Shown: positions 7,340 to 16,795 of the stretch, piece by piece
Numbering within the stretch: the stretch's first letter is position 1
How the letters are laid out: every line of letters starts with the position of its first letter
DNA from: Phycisphaerae bacterium
GTDB lineage: Bacteria; Planctomycetota; Phycisphaerae; Phycisphaerales; UBA1924
Direction: 5' to 3'
NCBI GenBank assembly: GCA_022180725.1
Contig: BQMO01000016.1
Location: 62,001 to 126,000, forward strand
DNA length: 64,000 nt
Translations under genes and position numbers: made by a program
Notes under the pieces: generated by a model
Databases searched by the model: none
The model's input: only the letters and a program-made list of their open reading frames with translations
Told to the model about the DNA's origin: nothing

Positions 7340-9144
7340 GCGGCCTCCTTCGCGGACGGCGGCTCGGGGGCTGCCATGGCCGTCGTAGAGGTGCTGCGGT
7401 TCGGGTCCTCCGTCTCGTCATCGTTCTGTGTGACGCGGAGAATCTCTTCCAGATTTGTCTTGCCGTCGAGCGCCAGGAGCACGCCCTCTTCGCGGAGCGT
7501 GAGCATGCCCTGCTCGCGCATCTTGGCGCGGAGTTCGTGCGTGGGGCGTCCGTGGTGGATCATCCGGCGAATCTCGGGGGTGACTTCGAAGACCTCGTAC
7601 ACGCCCAGGCGCCCCTGGTAGCCGCTGTCGTGACAGCGTTGGCACCCGGCGCCCTTGCGGAAGACTCGCCCGCTCTCGTGCTCCAACCCCGCGTCGCGCA
7701 GGACGTGCTCGGCGGGGTAGTACTTCGTCGCGCAAGCCGGGCAGATCGTCCTCGCCAGGCGCTGCGCGACCGCGCCGTTGAGGGCCCCGCTCAGCAGGTA
7801 GGTCTCGATGCCCATGTCGACCAGCCGTGCCACGGCCCCGGGGGCGTCGTTGGTGTGCAGCGTCGCGAGCACGAGGTGCCCGGTCAGCGCCGCCTGCACG
7901 GCCACGCGGGCCGTCTCGTCGTCGCGGATCTCCCCCACCATGATCACGTCCGGGTCCTGTCGCAGAATGCTCCGCAACGCCCGCGCGAAGGTGAACCCGA
8001 TGGCCTCGTTGGTCTGGATCTGGTTCACCAGGTCGAGCTGGTACTCGACCGGGTCCTCGACCGTCAGGATGTTGATCTCCGGGTCGCGGAGCAGGTCGAG
8101 CGCGGAATAGAGCGTGGTCGTTTTGCCGCTCCCGGTCGGCCCGGTGACCAGCGCCATCCCGTGCGAATGGCCCAGAAAGCGCTTGAAGGTCTCCAACGAC
8201 TTCTCGCGGAACCCCAGGTCTTCGAGTTTCACCTTCAGGTTCGCCTTGTCGAGCACGCGCACCACGATCTTCTCGCCCAGCAGCGTCGGCATGCTCGACA
8301 CGCGCAGGTCGATCTCGCGCCCCTCGGCCACGATGCGCACGCGCCCCTCCTGGGGCAGCCTCTTCTCGGCGATATCCATTTTCCCGATGACCTTGACACG
8401 CGACACGATCGCCGCGTGCATGCCCGGCGGCGGTTTCATCAGGTCGCGCAGGTTTCCGTCGATGCGGTACCGGATGCGCGTGCCCTTCTTGTCCGGCTCG
8501 ACGTGAATGTCGCTGGCCTTGTCCTTCACCGCGGTCAGCAGCGCGATGTTGACGAGGTTCATGATCGGGCTGCCCGCGACCATGGTGTCGAGATCGGTGG
8601 TCGGCCCTTCGTCGACGGTCTCCCGTTCGACGACCTCGACCGCCGTATCCTGGAGTTTGGTCAAGAACTCGTCGACGTCCACATCGCCCGTCGAGTACTT
8701 CTTGACGAACTCGAGGATGTTGGCCTCCATCGCCAGCACCGGGCGCACGGTGCAACCCGTCAGGTGGGCGATACGGTCGATGGTCGGCAGGCTCTGCGGC
8801 TCGGCCATGGCGACCGTCAACTCATTCCCGAGACGAAACATCGGGATCACGCGGAGACGCTCGCATTCATCGGCGCCGAGCACCTTGACGAGCGCGGGGT
8901 CGATCAGCCCATGCCGCAGGTTGACCCCCTTGATGCCGAGGCATCGCGCCAAGGCCCGCACGAGCACGGAGGTGCTGATGATCCCCTGCTGCACGAGCAC
9001 CTCGCCCAGCATGCGTGAACCGCCCTGCTGCGCGGCGAGCGCGGAGGAAAGTTGTTCCTGCGTGATGTGACCATCGCGCAGCAGCACGTCGCCGACTCGA
9101 AGCCGTGCACTTCCCGCCGCGCTGTTGGCTCGATCCTCGGTCAC
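7336..9144 (-). CDS. gspE: Type II secretion/type IV pilus assembly ATPase GspE/PilB
   Basis: A 602-aa cytoplasmic ATPase. Residues 16-39 and 45-70 form two tandem 24-residue motifs of the MshEN type (RVGDVLL...IT..QL..AL..Q and LGEVLVQQGIIS). Residues 200-560 are the AAA-type motor: Walker A GPTGSGKTTT near residue 335, Walker B with DPDVIMVGEIRD, and the His box LATLHTNDAP. A four-cysteine zinc site follows (CPAC...CQRC). The GTG start at 9144 overlaps the STAS gene stop as GTGA; the longer frame to 9537 covers the STAS gene and is rejected. It powers pilin assembly through GspF. Confidence 0.9.
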   Translation of the reverse strand: MTEDRANSAAGSARLRVGDVLLRDGHITQEQLSSALAAQQGGSRMLGEVLVQQGIISTSVLVRALARCLGIKGVNLRHGLIDPALVKVLGADECERLRVIPMFRLGNELTVAMAEPQSLPTIDRIAHLTGCTVRPVLAMEANILEFVKKYSTGDVDVDEFLTKLQDTAVEVVERETVDEGPTTDLDTMVAGSPIMNLVNIALLTAVKDKASDIHVEPDKKGTRIRYRIDGNLRDLMKPPPGMHAAIVSRVKVIGKMDIAEKRLPQEGRVRIVAEGREIDLRVSSMPTLLGEKIVVRVLDKANLKVKLEDLGFREKSLETFKRFLGHSHGMALVTGPTGSGKTTTLYSALDLLRDPEINILTVEDPVEYQLDLVNQIQTNEAIGFTFARALRSILRQDPDVIMVGEIRDDETARVAVQAALTGHLVLATLHTNDAPGAVARLVDMGIETYLLSGALNGAVAQRLARTICPACATKYYPAEHVLRDAGLEHESGRVFRKGAGCQRCHDSGYQGRLGVYEVFEVTPEIRRMIHHGRPTHELRAKMREQGMLTLREEGVLLALDGKTNLEEILRVTQNDDETEDPNRSTSTTAMAAPEPPSAKEAA

Positions 9145-9476
9145 AGGAAACTCCGTACCGCGGACGTCGTGTCCTCGTAAAACTCGAACCGGTTGCTCAG
9201 CCCGGTCAGGTCGAGCACCTCGCGCAGGGTTTCGCCCGCGCCGCACAGCCGCAGCGCTCGCCCGGTCGCGGACAGTTCGTCCGTCACGCTCGCGAGCGTC
9301 TCCAGCCCGGCGCTGTCGATGTACGGAACGGCGGACGCGTCGATCACGAAGCGTCCGAGACTTCGTCCCATCACCTCCCGCACGTGGGTCCGGCATTGCT
9401 CGGCGTCGGCGAGCACCAGCGGCCCGACGGGCTTCACGATCGTCACCGCGCCCTGTCGTTGTTCCTGAATATCCAT
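9141..9476 (-). CDS. STAS-domain protein (anti-sigma factor antagonist-like)
   Basis: A 111-aa single-domain STAS protein. The motif VIDASAVPYIDSAGLETLAS (residues 44-63) matches the phosphorylation loop of SpoIIAA-type antagonists, with Ser55 as the likely phospho-acceptor. STAS proteins switch partner binding by Ser/Thr phosphorylation. It has a GTGA overlap with gspE downstream and lies 57 bases after a membrane histidine kinase. Placement directly in front of the secretion ATPase suggests it takes part in controlling the pilus/secretion machine, but no partner kinase or phosphatase of the SpoIIAB or SpoIIE type is visible in the window. Confidence 0.8.
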   Translation of the reverse strand: MDIQEQRQGAVTIVKPVGPLVLADAEQCRTHVREVMGRSLGRFVIDASAVPYIDSAGLETLASVTDELSATGRALRLCGAGETLREVLDLTGLSNRFEFYEDTTSAVRSFL

Positions 9477-9533
9477 GCGCCGCTCCGCGTTGCTCCCTCA
9501 CGACCCCATCCCAACCGACCCCTTTCCGTACTA

Positions 9534-11414
9534 TCATGCGGCCAGCCGTCTCGTCTCCGACGGCGCGATCGGCAGCGTCAGCGTGAACGTGCTTCCCTTG
9601 TCGAGTTGACTGTGAACAGTGATGTCGCCCCCGTGAAGGCGGGCTACCTGCCGCGCGAGCGCCAGCCCGATGCCCGACCCGGTAATCCCGGCGATTCGTC
9701 GATCCTTGGCCCTGTAGAACCGCTCGAAGACCAGTTCCTGCTCCTCGGGCTTGATACCGATGCCGTTGTCGGCCACCGCCACCGCCAGAGTGTTGCCTTC
9801 CACCACCACGGTGACGGTGACGCGTCCTCCCGCGGGCGTGTACTTGAGCGCGTTGCCCACGAGATTGTGCAGCGCCAGGAGCACTTTGTCGCGGTCCCCC
9901 TGCATCACGGGGAGTTTGGGCGGGAGTTCGAACGCGAGCGTGATGTCCTTATCCTCGGCCTGGGCCCTGAAATCCGCGTGGAGTTCCTCGAACAGGGCGT
10001 CGAGCCTCACCTCGGCGCTGCGCAGTTTCAACGCACCCGCTTCGATCTCGGCGACGCTGAGCATGTCCCCGACGATGCGCTCGAGCCGTCGTGTTTCGCT
10101 CGCGATCACGTTCAGGCACTTGGCACGGACCTGCTCGTCGCGCTCTCCCTCGTCGAGCAGCGTTTCGACATACAGCCGCATGCTGGTCAGCGGCGTTCGG
10201 AGTTCGTGGGTCGCCTGGGCCACGAAGGCGTTCCGGCTTTCATCAGCGACGCGCTGCTGCGTGATATCCTCGATCACGACGACCGCCGCGGCCCCGTCCT
10301 CGCGCCGCAGCCTTCTCGCCGTGGTCCGCAGCACGGTGCGATCGCCCTGGGCGCCGGCGCGAGCGAACTCAACGCTCGCCCGGACGCCGCCTTTCCCCCC
10401 GATCAACTCGGTGATGGTGCTGTTGAACTCCGGCTCGGGCAGGAACTTCGATACCGGTTGGCCGGCGATGTCCTCCCGCGTCGCCTTGAGCAGCACGCCC
10501 GCGGCGCCGTTGACATACCGCACCGCGGTGTCGCTGTCGAGCACCAGCACGCCGATCCACAGTGCATCGAGCGCCGTCGTGACGCCGCCTTCCGATACAC
10601 CGGCTCCGGCGCCCGTGGCGGCGGCGACGGCGGACGGATGAGCCTCGCGAAGCTGGTCACGCTCGGCGATCAGTGCATTCCACGCGACCGCGTCCGGCCC
10701 GAACGCCTCGTGGACCCACAACGAGCCGCGCGTGGCTTTCCCCGACGCCTCCCACCTTAACGCATCCCCCACCGCGCCCAGCGCGCGCCACCGTCGCCGC
10801 ATGGTCCGGTACACCAGCAGCAGCCCGCCCAGCGCCGCGGCGCCGATGGCCCCCAACCCCGCCTGCGCCTCCCAGTCCGCCCACGCCGGATACTCCACGT
10901 TCGATGAAACCTCGAGCAGCGCCTGCCCACGTCCGTTCACGAGGATGGGTACGTAGATCGTGATCACCCCATCCTCCGACGGCGACCCGTCACCCGGCGC
11001 GGCGATGGGCGGCCAGTTCTCCGGGACGCTCCGGCTGATCTTTTTCGGATCGGCGTCCGCGAGCACCGTCCCGTCCCCCAGAACAATGCGGCATGACCTC
11101 AGCCTGTACGCCTGCGCGGATTCGGCCACCAGACGCCGCAGCGAGGTCCATTCCGTGTCACTCAGGCCGGTTTCGGCACTTCGGGAGAGCAGCTGCGCCA
11201 CGATGCCCGCCTGCGCGGCTCGCGACTGCTGCATGCTCGTCCGCAGCGTATCGAGCGACCACCATCCGCACGCCACCAGCACGCCCAGAACGATCGAGGC
11301 GGTCGCCAGCCCCGCGGCGACCACCACGCGTTCACCGCGTGCCATACCCCAGGTTCGCCCGCGGGACGTGGGTGGTTGATCCGGTTTGGGCATCTCGATC
11401 GGCACGCGGGGCAC
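9534..11414 (-). CDS. Membrane-bound PAS histidine kinase
   Basis: A 626-aa sensor kinase. It has a membrane helix near residues 30-50, a periplasmic region of about 150 residues, a second helix near residues 185-200, and a PAS domain near residues 270-385 (LDALWIGVLVLDSDTAVRYV). The HisKA domain has the H box ATHELRTPL (His403). The HATPase_c domain carries the N box HNLVGNALKYTP, G1 VADNGIGI and G2 GSGIGLALA. No receiver domain or response regulator gene is adjacent, so it is an orphan by context. The start is taken as GTG at 11414 with AGGAAAG just upstream; ATG at 11393 is an alternative. It may belong to the operon downstream. Confidence 0.88.
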   Translation of the reverse strand: MPRVPIEMPKPDQPPTSRGRTWGMARGERVVVAAGLATASIVLGVLVACGWWSLDTLRTSMQQSRAAQAGIVAQLLSRSAETGLSDTEWTSLRRLVAESAQAYRLRSCRIVLGDGTVLADADPKKISRSVPENWPPIAAPGDGSPSEDGVITIYVPILVNGRGQALLEVSSNVEYPAWADWEAQAGLGAIGAAALGGLLLVYRTMRRRWRALGAVGDALRWEASGKATRGSLWVHEAFGPDAVAWNALIAERDQLREAHPSAVAAATGAGAGVSEGGVTTALDALWIGVLVLDSDTAVRYVNGAAGVLLKATREDIAGQPVSKFLPEPEFNSTITELIGGKGGVRASVEFARAGAQGDRTVLRTTARRLRREDGAAAVVVIEDITQQRVADESRNAFVAQATHELRTPLTSMRLYVETLLDEGERDEQVRAKCLNVIASETRRLERIVGDMLSVAEIEAGALKLRSAEVRLDALFEELHADFRAQAEDKDITLAFELPPKLPVMQGDRDKVLLALHNLVGNALKYTPAGGRVTVTVVVEGNTLAVAVADNGIGIKPEEQELVFERFYRAKDRRIAGITGSGIGLALARQVARLHGGDITVHSQLDKGSTFTLTLPIAPSETRRLAA

Positions 11415-11584
11415 CTTTCCTCGCTGCGCGCGGCATCGCGCTGCGATGCTATCGGTCGATACGGTCCGCGACTGTGCTCAACCCGGGCACGCGAACAGCA
11501 TCCGTTCGGATCATGCGGCTCCGTCCGAGAACCGATACACTCCGAATCGAACTGAACTCGGCATGCTCGCTTGAAGTGACATCC

Positions 11585-12652
11585 ATGGCGCCACGCATGA
11601 CGCACATCACCTTTCTCTCGACCGTCGCCGTTGCCGCGACTTTGTTATCGGCCTTCACCCTCCCACCCCCGACCGTTCTCCCCGTGGTCGAGACCGATCC
11701 GGTCCCCGACGCCGGCGATGCGGCGGATGACCCCGCCATCTGGGTCCATCCGCGTGATCCGAGCCAGAGCCTTGTGATCGGCACCAATAAACGTGGCGGC
11801 CTGGCCGTCTACGACCTCGGGGGCAGTCAGATTCAGTATCTCCCCGTAGGTGAAGTGAACAACGTCGATGTACGCGACGGCTTCATGCTCGGCGAACGCG
11901 CCGTCGCGCTGGTCGGCGCCAGCCATACCACGGGGAAGTACATTCGACTTTTCTCGATTGACCCGGATACCCGACGCCTTACCGAGATGCCGGACGGCAC
12001 AATCGTCGTCGGCCTGCCCAAGCCCTACGGGTTTTGCTTCTATCGGAGCGTGAAGGATCGGGCGCTCTACGCCTTCGTGAGCGACCAGGGCGGCTCGGTC
12101 GAGCAGTGGAAACTCGACGGTTCATCCGGCGTCGTCGCCGCGACGCTCGTACGGACCATCCCGATCGCCTCACAAACCGAGGGCCTGGTCGCTGATGACG
12201 AACTCGGCTGGCTGTATGCCTCGGAGGAGAAGGTGAGCATCTGGCGCTTTCCCGCCGAACCGGGGGAAACGACCAGGGGGGTTGTCATCGACCGCGTCGG
12301 CAAGAAAGGCCCCGTCGTGCCCGACGCCGAGGGGCTGGCCATCTGGAAGGGACAGAACGGCCAGGGCTACCTGCTGGTCTCCAGCCAGGGGAGCAGCACG
12401 TTCGCGGTGTACGAGCGCACCCCACCCAACGCGTATCTCGGCTCGTTCTCGGTCGGTGCCTCGGCGAGCATCGACGCCGTCACTGGCTCCGACGGGATCG
12501 ATGTCTGCAGTGCATCCCTCGGCGCGGCGTATCCCAACGGGATGCTGGTGGTGCAGGACGATGAGAACCCCGGGCGGAATCAGAACTTCAAGTTCGTTCC
12601 GTGGGAGCACGTAGCCCGCGCGCTCAAGCCGGCCTTGCGTCTACGGCCGTGA
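11585..12652 (+). CDS. Secreted beta-propeller phytase (3-phytase type)
   Basis: A 355-aa protein, the only plus-strand gene in the window. Residues 5-25 look like a signal peptide (HITFLSTVAVAATLLSAFTL). The mature part begins with the beta-propeller phytase signature DAADDPAIWVHP and SLVIGTNKRGGLAVYDLGG, followed by blades that contain DAEGLAIW and SSQGSSTFAVYER. Enzymes of this calcium-dependent family release phosphate from phytate. The ATG at 11585 is taken; ATG at 11597 is equally possible. It is divergent from the histidine kinase across a 170-base gap and convergent with purK. It probably helps phosphate scavenging outside the cytoplasm. Confidence 0.87.
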   Translation: MAPRMTHITFLSTVAVAATLLSAFTLPPPTVLPVVETDPVPDAGDAADDPAIWVHPRDPSQSLVIGTNKRGGLAVYDLGGSQIQYLPVGEVNNVDVRDGFMLGERAVALVGASHTTGKYIRLFSIDPDTRRLTEMPDGTIVVGLPKPYGFCFYRSVKDRALYAFVSDQGGSVEQWKLDGSSGVVAATLVRTIPIASQTEGLVADDELGWLYASEEKVSIWRFPAEPGETTRGVVIDRVGKKGPVVPDAEGLAIWKGQNGQGYLLVSSQGSSTFAVYERTPPNAYLGSFSVGASASIDAVTGSDGIDVCSASLGAAYPNGMLVVQDDENPGRNQNFKFVPWEHVARALKPALRLRP

Positions 12653-12681
12653 ACGCGGCGATTGAGCGATGTGCCCACGGA

Positions 12682-13776
12682 TCACAACGCGCCGGGAAGC
12701 GCCTCGACCCGCGCGAGGCTTTGTGCCACGGCAGCCTCGTCCAACCCGGTCAGGGTTACGTGCCCGACCTTGCGCCCGGCGCGTGGGGCCTTGCCATACA
12801 GGTGCAGGTGCGCCCCGGGAATCGCCAGCACGACGCGCGGGTCGGGGATGTCACCGATCAGGTTGACCATGACGGCCGGCCCGAGGCTCCGCGTATCGCC
12901 CAGGGGCAGCCCGGCCACGGCCCGGCAGTGATTCTCGAACTGGCTCGTCGCCGCCCCTTCGATCGTCCAGTGCCCGGTGTTGTGCACGCGGGGCGCCATC
13001 TCGTTGGCCAGCAGCCGCCCCTCATGCTCGAAGAACTCGACGGCGAGCACGCCGACGTACCCCAGCCGCTCCATGATCGCCCGCAGGTGCGTCTCGGCCT
13101 GTTGCTGCAACGCGGGCGATACGTTCGGCGCCGGGGCCGTCGTCCGACGGAGAATCCCGCCCCGGTGCACGTTCTCCACCAACGGGTACGCCACGAAGGT
13201 CCCGTCCTCGCCGCGCACCGCCACGAGCGAGAGTTCTCGCGTGAACGGCACGAACGACTCGAGGAAGACGTCGCGGCCGCTGCGCCGGTCCCACTCCGCT
13301 TCGAGTTCGGCGAGCGTCCGCACAATGGCCTGACCCTTGCCGTCGTACCCGCCCCGGCGCGCCTTGACCACCAGCGGCAAGCCTATCGACGCCGCAGCGG
13401 CGGAAAGCCCCGCTCGTTCCATGGGCCACACCTTGGTATGAAGGTTCAGCCCGCACGCATGGAACAAATGCGTTTCGTTCATTCGGTCCTGCGCGACGCG
13501 GAGCGCGTCGGGCGTCGGCGCGACACGCCCGCGCGCGGCCAGGTAGGCCGCGGCGTCCGCGGGCACGTTCTCGAACTCGTACGTCACCACGTCCACGCCC
13601 GCCGCAAAGCGGTCCAGCGCGGCCCGGTCCTCGTACGACCCCACGATTAACTCGCCCACGTGCCCCGCCGGCGCCTCGGGGGAAGGGTCGAGAAACCGAA
13701 ATCGCATTCCCAACGGCACGCCCGCCAGCGCGAGCATGCGCCCGAGTTGCCCTCCCCCCAACACCCCGATCAGCAT
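12682..13776 (-). CDS. purK: N5-carboxyaminoimidazole ribonucleotide synthase PurK
   Basis: A 364-aa ATP-grasp enzyme of purine synthesis that converts AIR, ATP and bicarbonate to N5-CAIR. The N terminus MLIGVLGGGQLGRMLALAG is the PurK signature. TYEFENVP and the ATP-grasp segments VVKARRGGYDGKGQAI and NEMAPRVHNTGHWTIEG, which contain the metal- and ATP-binding residues, are all present. Length is normal. It lies 118 bases downstream of purE on the same strand, the reverse of the frequent purE-purK overlap but still likely one operon. It converges on the phytase gene with a 29-base gap. Confidence 0.95.
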   Translation of the reverse strand: MLIGVLGGGQLGRMLALAGVPLGMRFRFLDPSPEAPAGHVGELIVGSYEDRAALDRFAAGVDVVTYEFENVPADAAAYLAARGRVAPTPDALRVAQDRMNETHLFHACGLNLHTKVWPMERAGLSAAAASIGLPLVVKARRGGYDGKGQAIVRTLAELEAEWDRRSGRDVFLESFVPFTRELSLVAVRGEDGTFVAYPLVENVHRGGILRRTTAPAPNVSPALQQQAETHLRAIMERLGYVGVLAVEFFEHEGRLLANEMAPRVHNTGHWTIEGAATSQFENHCRAVAGLPLGDTRSLGPAVMVNLIGDIPDPRVVLAIPGAHLHLYGKAPRAGRKVGHVTLTGLDEAAVAQSLARVEALPGAL

Positions 13777-13894
13777 GTCGGCCTCCGGAACTGCGCTCGC
13801 AACGGGCTACCGCAACGGTTCCGATGTCGCGGCACCGCGGCTCCGAGGAACGCGTGCCTCGCTTCCGGATCTCGCCGCATGTTACGGTCGGCCA

Positions 13895-14443
13895 TCACTT
13901 CCTTTTTCCTCGGCGCACTCGGCGACGCTGTGGCAAATCATCCCTCGGGTCGCGTCGGGCCAGCACATCCGCCGTCTGGCGGGCGCGGTACGATCGGAGC
14001 CTCGATGAGAGCGACGCATCTGTCGTCGCCAAGATCGCCGCCGCGAGCAGGCCGGCGTTCTTTGCCCCGGCCTTGCCGACGGCCAGCGTGCCCACGGGCA
14101 CGCCGGCGGGCATCTGGGCGATGGAAAGGAGCGAATCCAGCCCCTTCAAGGCTCGGCTCTCGACGGGCACCCCGAGCACGGGCAGATGCGTGATCGCCGC
14201 GACCATGCCCGGCAGGTGGGCCGCCCCGCCCGCACCGGCGATGAGCACCCGCAGCCCCCGCCCCGCCGCTCCGCGGGCGTACTCGAACATCCACGCGGGG
14301 GTGCGATGGGCCGACACCACGTGCACCTCGTGCGGAATACTCAGCGCGGCGAGCACGTCGGCGGCCTCGCGCATCGTCTCCCAATCCGAGCGCGATCCCA
14401 TGATGATCCCAACCCGCGGCGTGTCGTCATTTCGTCGTGCCAT
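13895..14443 (-). CDS. purE: N5-carboxyaminoimidazole ribonucleotide mutase PurE (class I)
   Basis: A 182-aa enzyme that converts N5-CAIR to CAIR, the step after PurK. The signature [13 protein letters not shown], the catalytic SAHRTP segment, and [25 protein letters not shown] all match class I PurE. Residues 162-182 form an extra Arg/Lys-rich tail not normally found in PurE; it is probably a non-conserved extension. It is followed on the same strand by purK. Confidence 0.95.
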   Translation of the reverse strand: MARRNDDTPRVGIIMGSRSDWETMREAADVLAALSIPHEVHVVSAHRTPAWMFEYARGAAGRGLRVLIAGAGGAAHLPGMVAAITHLPVLGVPVESRALKGLDSLLSIAQMPAGVPVGTLAVGKAGAKNAGLLAAAILATTDASLSSRLRSYRARQTADVLARRDPRDDLPQRRRVRRGKRK

Positions 14444-14500
14444 CGGACGGCAGTGTACCGGCCCGAACGCGCGGGAGTTCGGTCGCCCTTCGACAGCCCC

Positions 14501-14965
14501 TTAGCGGTTCAACTGAATCCGCAGCCGCCACTTCGACGCCGTGTCGTTCGACGTCGCCGAGATGAACTCCTGCCGGCGGCTTTCCAGCCGCAGGTAACGC
14601 CAATCCGGCTGCACCCGCAGCGGCACGCCCTTGTCGTCGAAAAACATGAACTGGTACTGAATCCGCGTGAACTCCCCGGCATCGGACTTGAGCCGGATCG
14701 GCACCGTCACGCTCATCACCTCGCCCCGGTTCTCTGCCACGTCGCCCACCACGATGTACTTCCAGATGCTGCGCTCGACCTCGATCTGCGGGTACTCGCG
14801 CCGCGCCCCTTCCGACTGCGGCTGACTCCAGCCCGCCTGATTCTCGGGGCTGGTCGTCGTCGAGAGCGTGTCCTGCTTCGCGCCGTAGGGCGGCTTCTTG
14901 CCCACGGCACACCCGCCCAGCATCAGCCCGCCCAACGCCAGTCCCATGATGATCACCCGTGTCAT
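14501..14965 (-). CDS. YcfL-like (DUF1425) lipoprotein
   Basis: A 154-aa lipoprotein with signal peptide and lipobox LGLGGLMLGGC-like sequence ending at Cys19. The body (residues 65-154) carries the YcfL-family pattern: IVVGDVAENRGEVMSVTVP, then YQFMFFDDKGVPL and WRYLRLESRRQEFISATS. A GGAG ribosome binding site lies about 5 bases before the ATG. It is the last gene of a four-lipoprotein operon. In several Gram-negative bacteria YcfL-like, LpoB-like and COG3014-like genes occur together. LpoB is the outer-membrane activator of PBP1b; the role of YcfL is not established. Confidence 0.8.
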   Translation of the reverse strand: MTRVIIMGLALGGLMLGGCAVGKKPPYGAKQDTLSTTTSPENQAGWSQPQSEGARREYPQIEVERSIWKYIVVGDVAENRGEVMSVTVPIRLKSDAGEFTRIQYQFMFFDDKGVPLRVQPDWRYLRLESRRQEFISATSNDTASKWRLRIQLNR

Positions 14966-14986
14966 GTGCGCTCCTTTCGATTTGAA

Positions 14987-16744
14987 CTAGGGGTTCGTTC
15001 TCTGCCCCGCCGCGGCGCCCCGCAGCCGCTCGATCGCGGCCTGCAGAGCCTTGCTGCGGGGTTCGTACGGCGCGTGCGGCCTGGCGAAAAGCCGCTGATA
15101 CCCCGCCGTGCCCGGCAGCGGGCACACCAGCGAATCACCACCTTCCAGGATGTGACGCCGTGACTTACCGTGCTGCTCCTCGATCGTGAAGGTGATCCCT
15201 TCCTCGCGGTAGAGATTCGCCAAGTCCGACGACGTCATCCACGTCAGGTTCCCGGCTTCGTGATACTGCGCCATCACCTCGGCGCTGGGCGTTCGCACGC
15301 ACCGTCCGCCGAAGAGGTACGGCAGGTCGTCGCCGGGCACGCGCCAGGGGTAGCGGTCGTTCGCGTAGATCAGCCCGTTCGAGGTAATCGCCGAGGCGCC
15401 CCACCCCGGCGTGCCTTGCAGTCGAACGTACCGCATCTGCACCGCGCTCGCAGAGGGCGGGTCGAACCCAAACAGCGACATGCGTTCGCTTCCGACGGCG
15501 AGCTCGATCGTGCTCATCGGCGCTTCAATGAGCAGGGGGACCAAGTACGTCCGCTGCGGGAAGAACTCGCAGTGGCGCGTGTCGGCGCTGGCGCTGGCCT
15601 TCAGCAATGCCCCGAGCACCGCCACCCCGGCCCCGATCAGCGCCCGGTTCCGCCGCGCTTCGTCGCTCTCGTCCTTGCCCTGCGGCGTGGTCGCCACCAC
15701 GACACCCCCCACCACCATCAGGGTGCCCAGGGCGCTCTTGGTCTCGCGCACGCTTTCCAGACTGTTCCACATCAGGTCGCGGGCCATCGGGTTCACGTCG
15801 AGACCCGGCGGGACGCCTTCCAGCAGCGTCGTGCGGGCGCCCCCGGGTGACACGACCGCCGCACGCAGCGGCTCGTTCGTTGACGGCGTGATCGGAACAA
15901 ATCGCGCCAGCGCGCCGTCCTCGCCAAAGGCCTGTTTCACCGGCCCTCGCCCGTAATCGACCACCAGCACCGTGTTGTAATCCCCCGCCGCCAGCACGTC
16001 GCAGAGCGGGCCGAGGCTCGGGTCGATCCGCCGGGCCTGCGCGAGATTGTCCTGCGCCTCGTCGCGGCGTCCCAACGCCGCGTTCGCCACCGCGTTGAGC
16101 AAATACCCCAGCGTGTAGTTCGTGCCGACCGGCGCATACCCGCGGTCGATGACGGCGTCGGGGTTCTTGCCGGCGCGTTCGGCCTCGACCGCCCGTCGCG
16201 CCAGGTCCTCGGCGGTCATCCGACCGCCGCGCTCGTTGTCCCCGAAGTCACGCAGGAGAAACAGCGACGATTGGGCCGCTGCCCGGGCGTTGTCCCACTC
16301 CCCGCGCATCGCCTTCTGCACGCCGATGTACGTGTACGCCAGGGCCTGTTCGAACGGCTCGCCCTTCCACACCTTCACCCGCTCGTTGAACACCACCGAG
16401 GCCACCGTCTTGTCCGCGTTCAGCCCCTGCGTGCGCAGCAGCGCGTACAAGTCGTTGGCGGGGAGCTCCGCGGCATCGGGCTGCCCGTCGGCCAGCGTCA
16501 GGATCAGCAGCCGAAGTCGATCGAGCAGGTAGGACTTGTCCGACGGGTCATCGTTCAGGTGCTTCTGGATCGCCTCGCGGGCCTGCCCGTAGTCCCCCGC
16601 CAGGGCCGCCGCCTCGATCCGCCGGTCAATCCGATCGCGCGACGCGCACGCCGTGACGCACACGCACAGCATGAGCAGCACGCGCGTGCAGATCCCGGCG
16701 GGTCGCGGCGTGAGGATGCGAACTTGAACAGGTGGGGCGTTCAT
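14987..16744 (-). CDS. TPR-containing lipoprotein of the LpoB/YcfL cluster (COG3014-like)
   Basis: A 585-aa protein with a signal peptide ending at a lipobox (VCVTAC). Residues 40-245 are helical repeats of TPR type (AALAGDYGQAREAIQKHL; AVANAALGRRDEAQDNLAQA). Residues 250-400 include a hydrophobic stretch (ALIGAGVAVLGALLKA), and the C-terminal part is beta-rich. COG3014-type proteins co-occur with lpoB and ycfL, and this gene sits exactly between an LpoB-like and a YcfL-like gene with gaps of 21 and 51 bases. An outer-membrane periplasmic scaffold helping the LpoB-like activators is inferred; no catalytic motif was seen. Confidence 0.6.
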   Translation of the reverse strand: MNAPPVQVRILTPRPAGICTRVLLMLCVCVTACASRDRIDRRIEAAALAGDYGQAREAIQKHLNDDPSDKSYLLDRLRLLILTLADGQPDAAELPANDLYALLRTQGLNADKTVASVVFNERVKVWKGEPFEQALAYTYIGVQKAMRGEWDNARAAAQSSLFLLRDFGDNERGGRMTAEDLARRAVEAERAGKNPDAVIDRGYAPVGTNYTLGYLLNAVANAALGRRDEAQDNLAQARRIDPSLGPLCDVLAAGDYNTVLVVDYGRGPVKQAFGEDGALARFVPITPSTNEPLRAAVVSPGGARTTLLEGVPPGLDVNPMARDLMWNSLESVRETKSALGTLMVVGGVVVATTPQGKDESDEARRNRALIGAGVAVLGALLKASASADTRHCEFFPQRTYLVPLLIEAPMSTIELAVGSERMSLFGFDPPSASAVQMRYVRLQGTPGWGASAITSNGLIYANDRYPWRVPGDDLPYLFGGRCVRTPSAEVMAQYHEAGNLTWMTSSDLANLYREEGITFTIEEQHGKSRRHILEGGDSLVCPLPGTAGYQRLFARPHAPYEPRSKALQAAIERLRGAAAGQRTNP

Positions 16745-16795
16745 GCTGCGTCAGTTCTGCTCGTCGTGCCCGCGGCGCCGCTGCGGTGAATCGCT

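Noticed and set aside
9141..9537. gspE reading frame extended to 9537
   Set aside because: It would cover the whole STAS gene in another frame, and the added residues are Arg-rich without motifs. The GTG at 9144 overlapping the STAS stop fits the coupling pattern of the operon.
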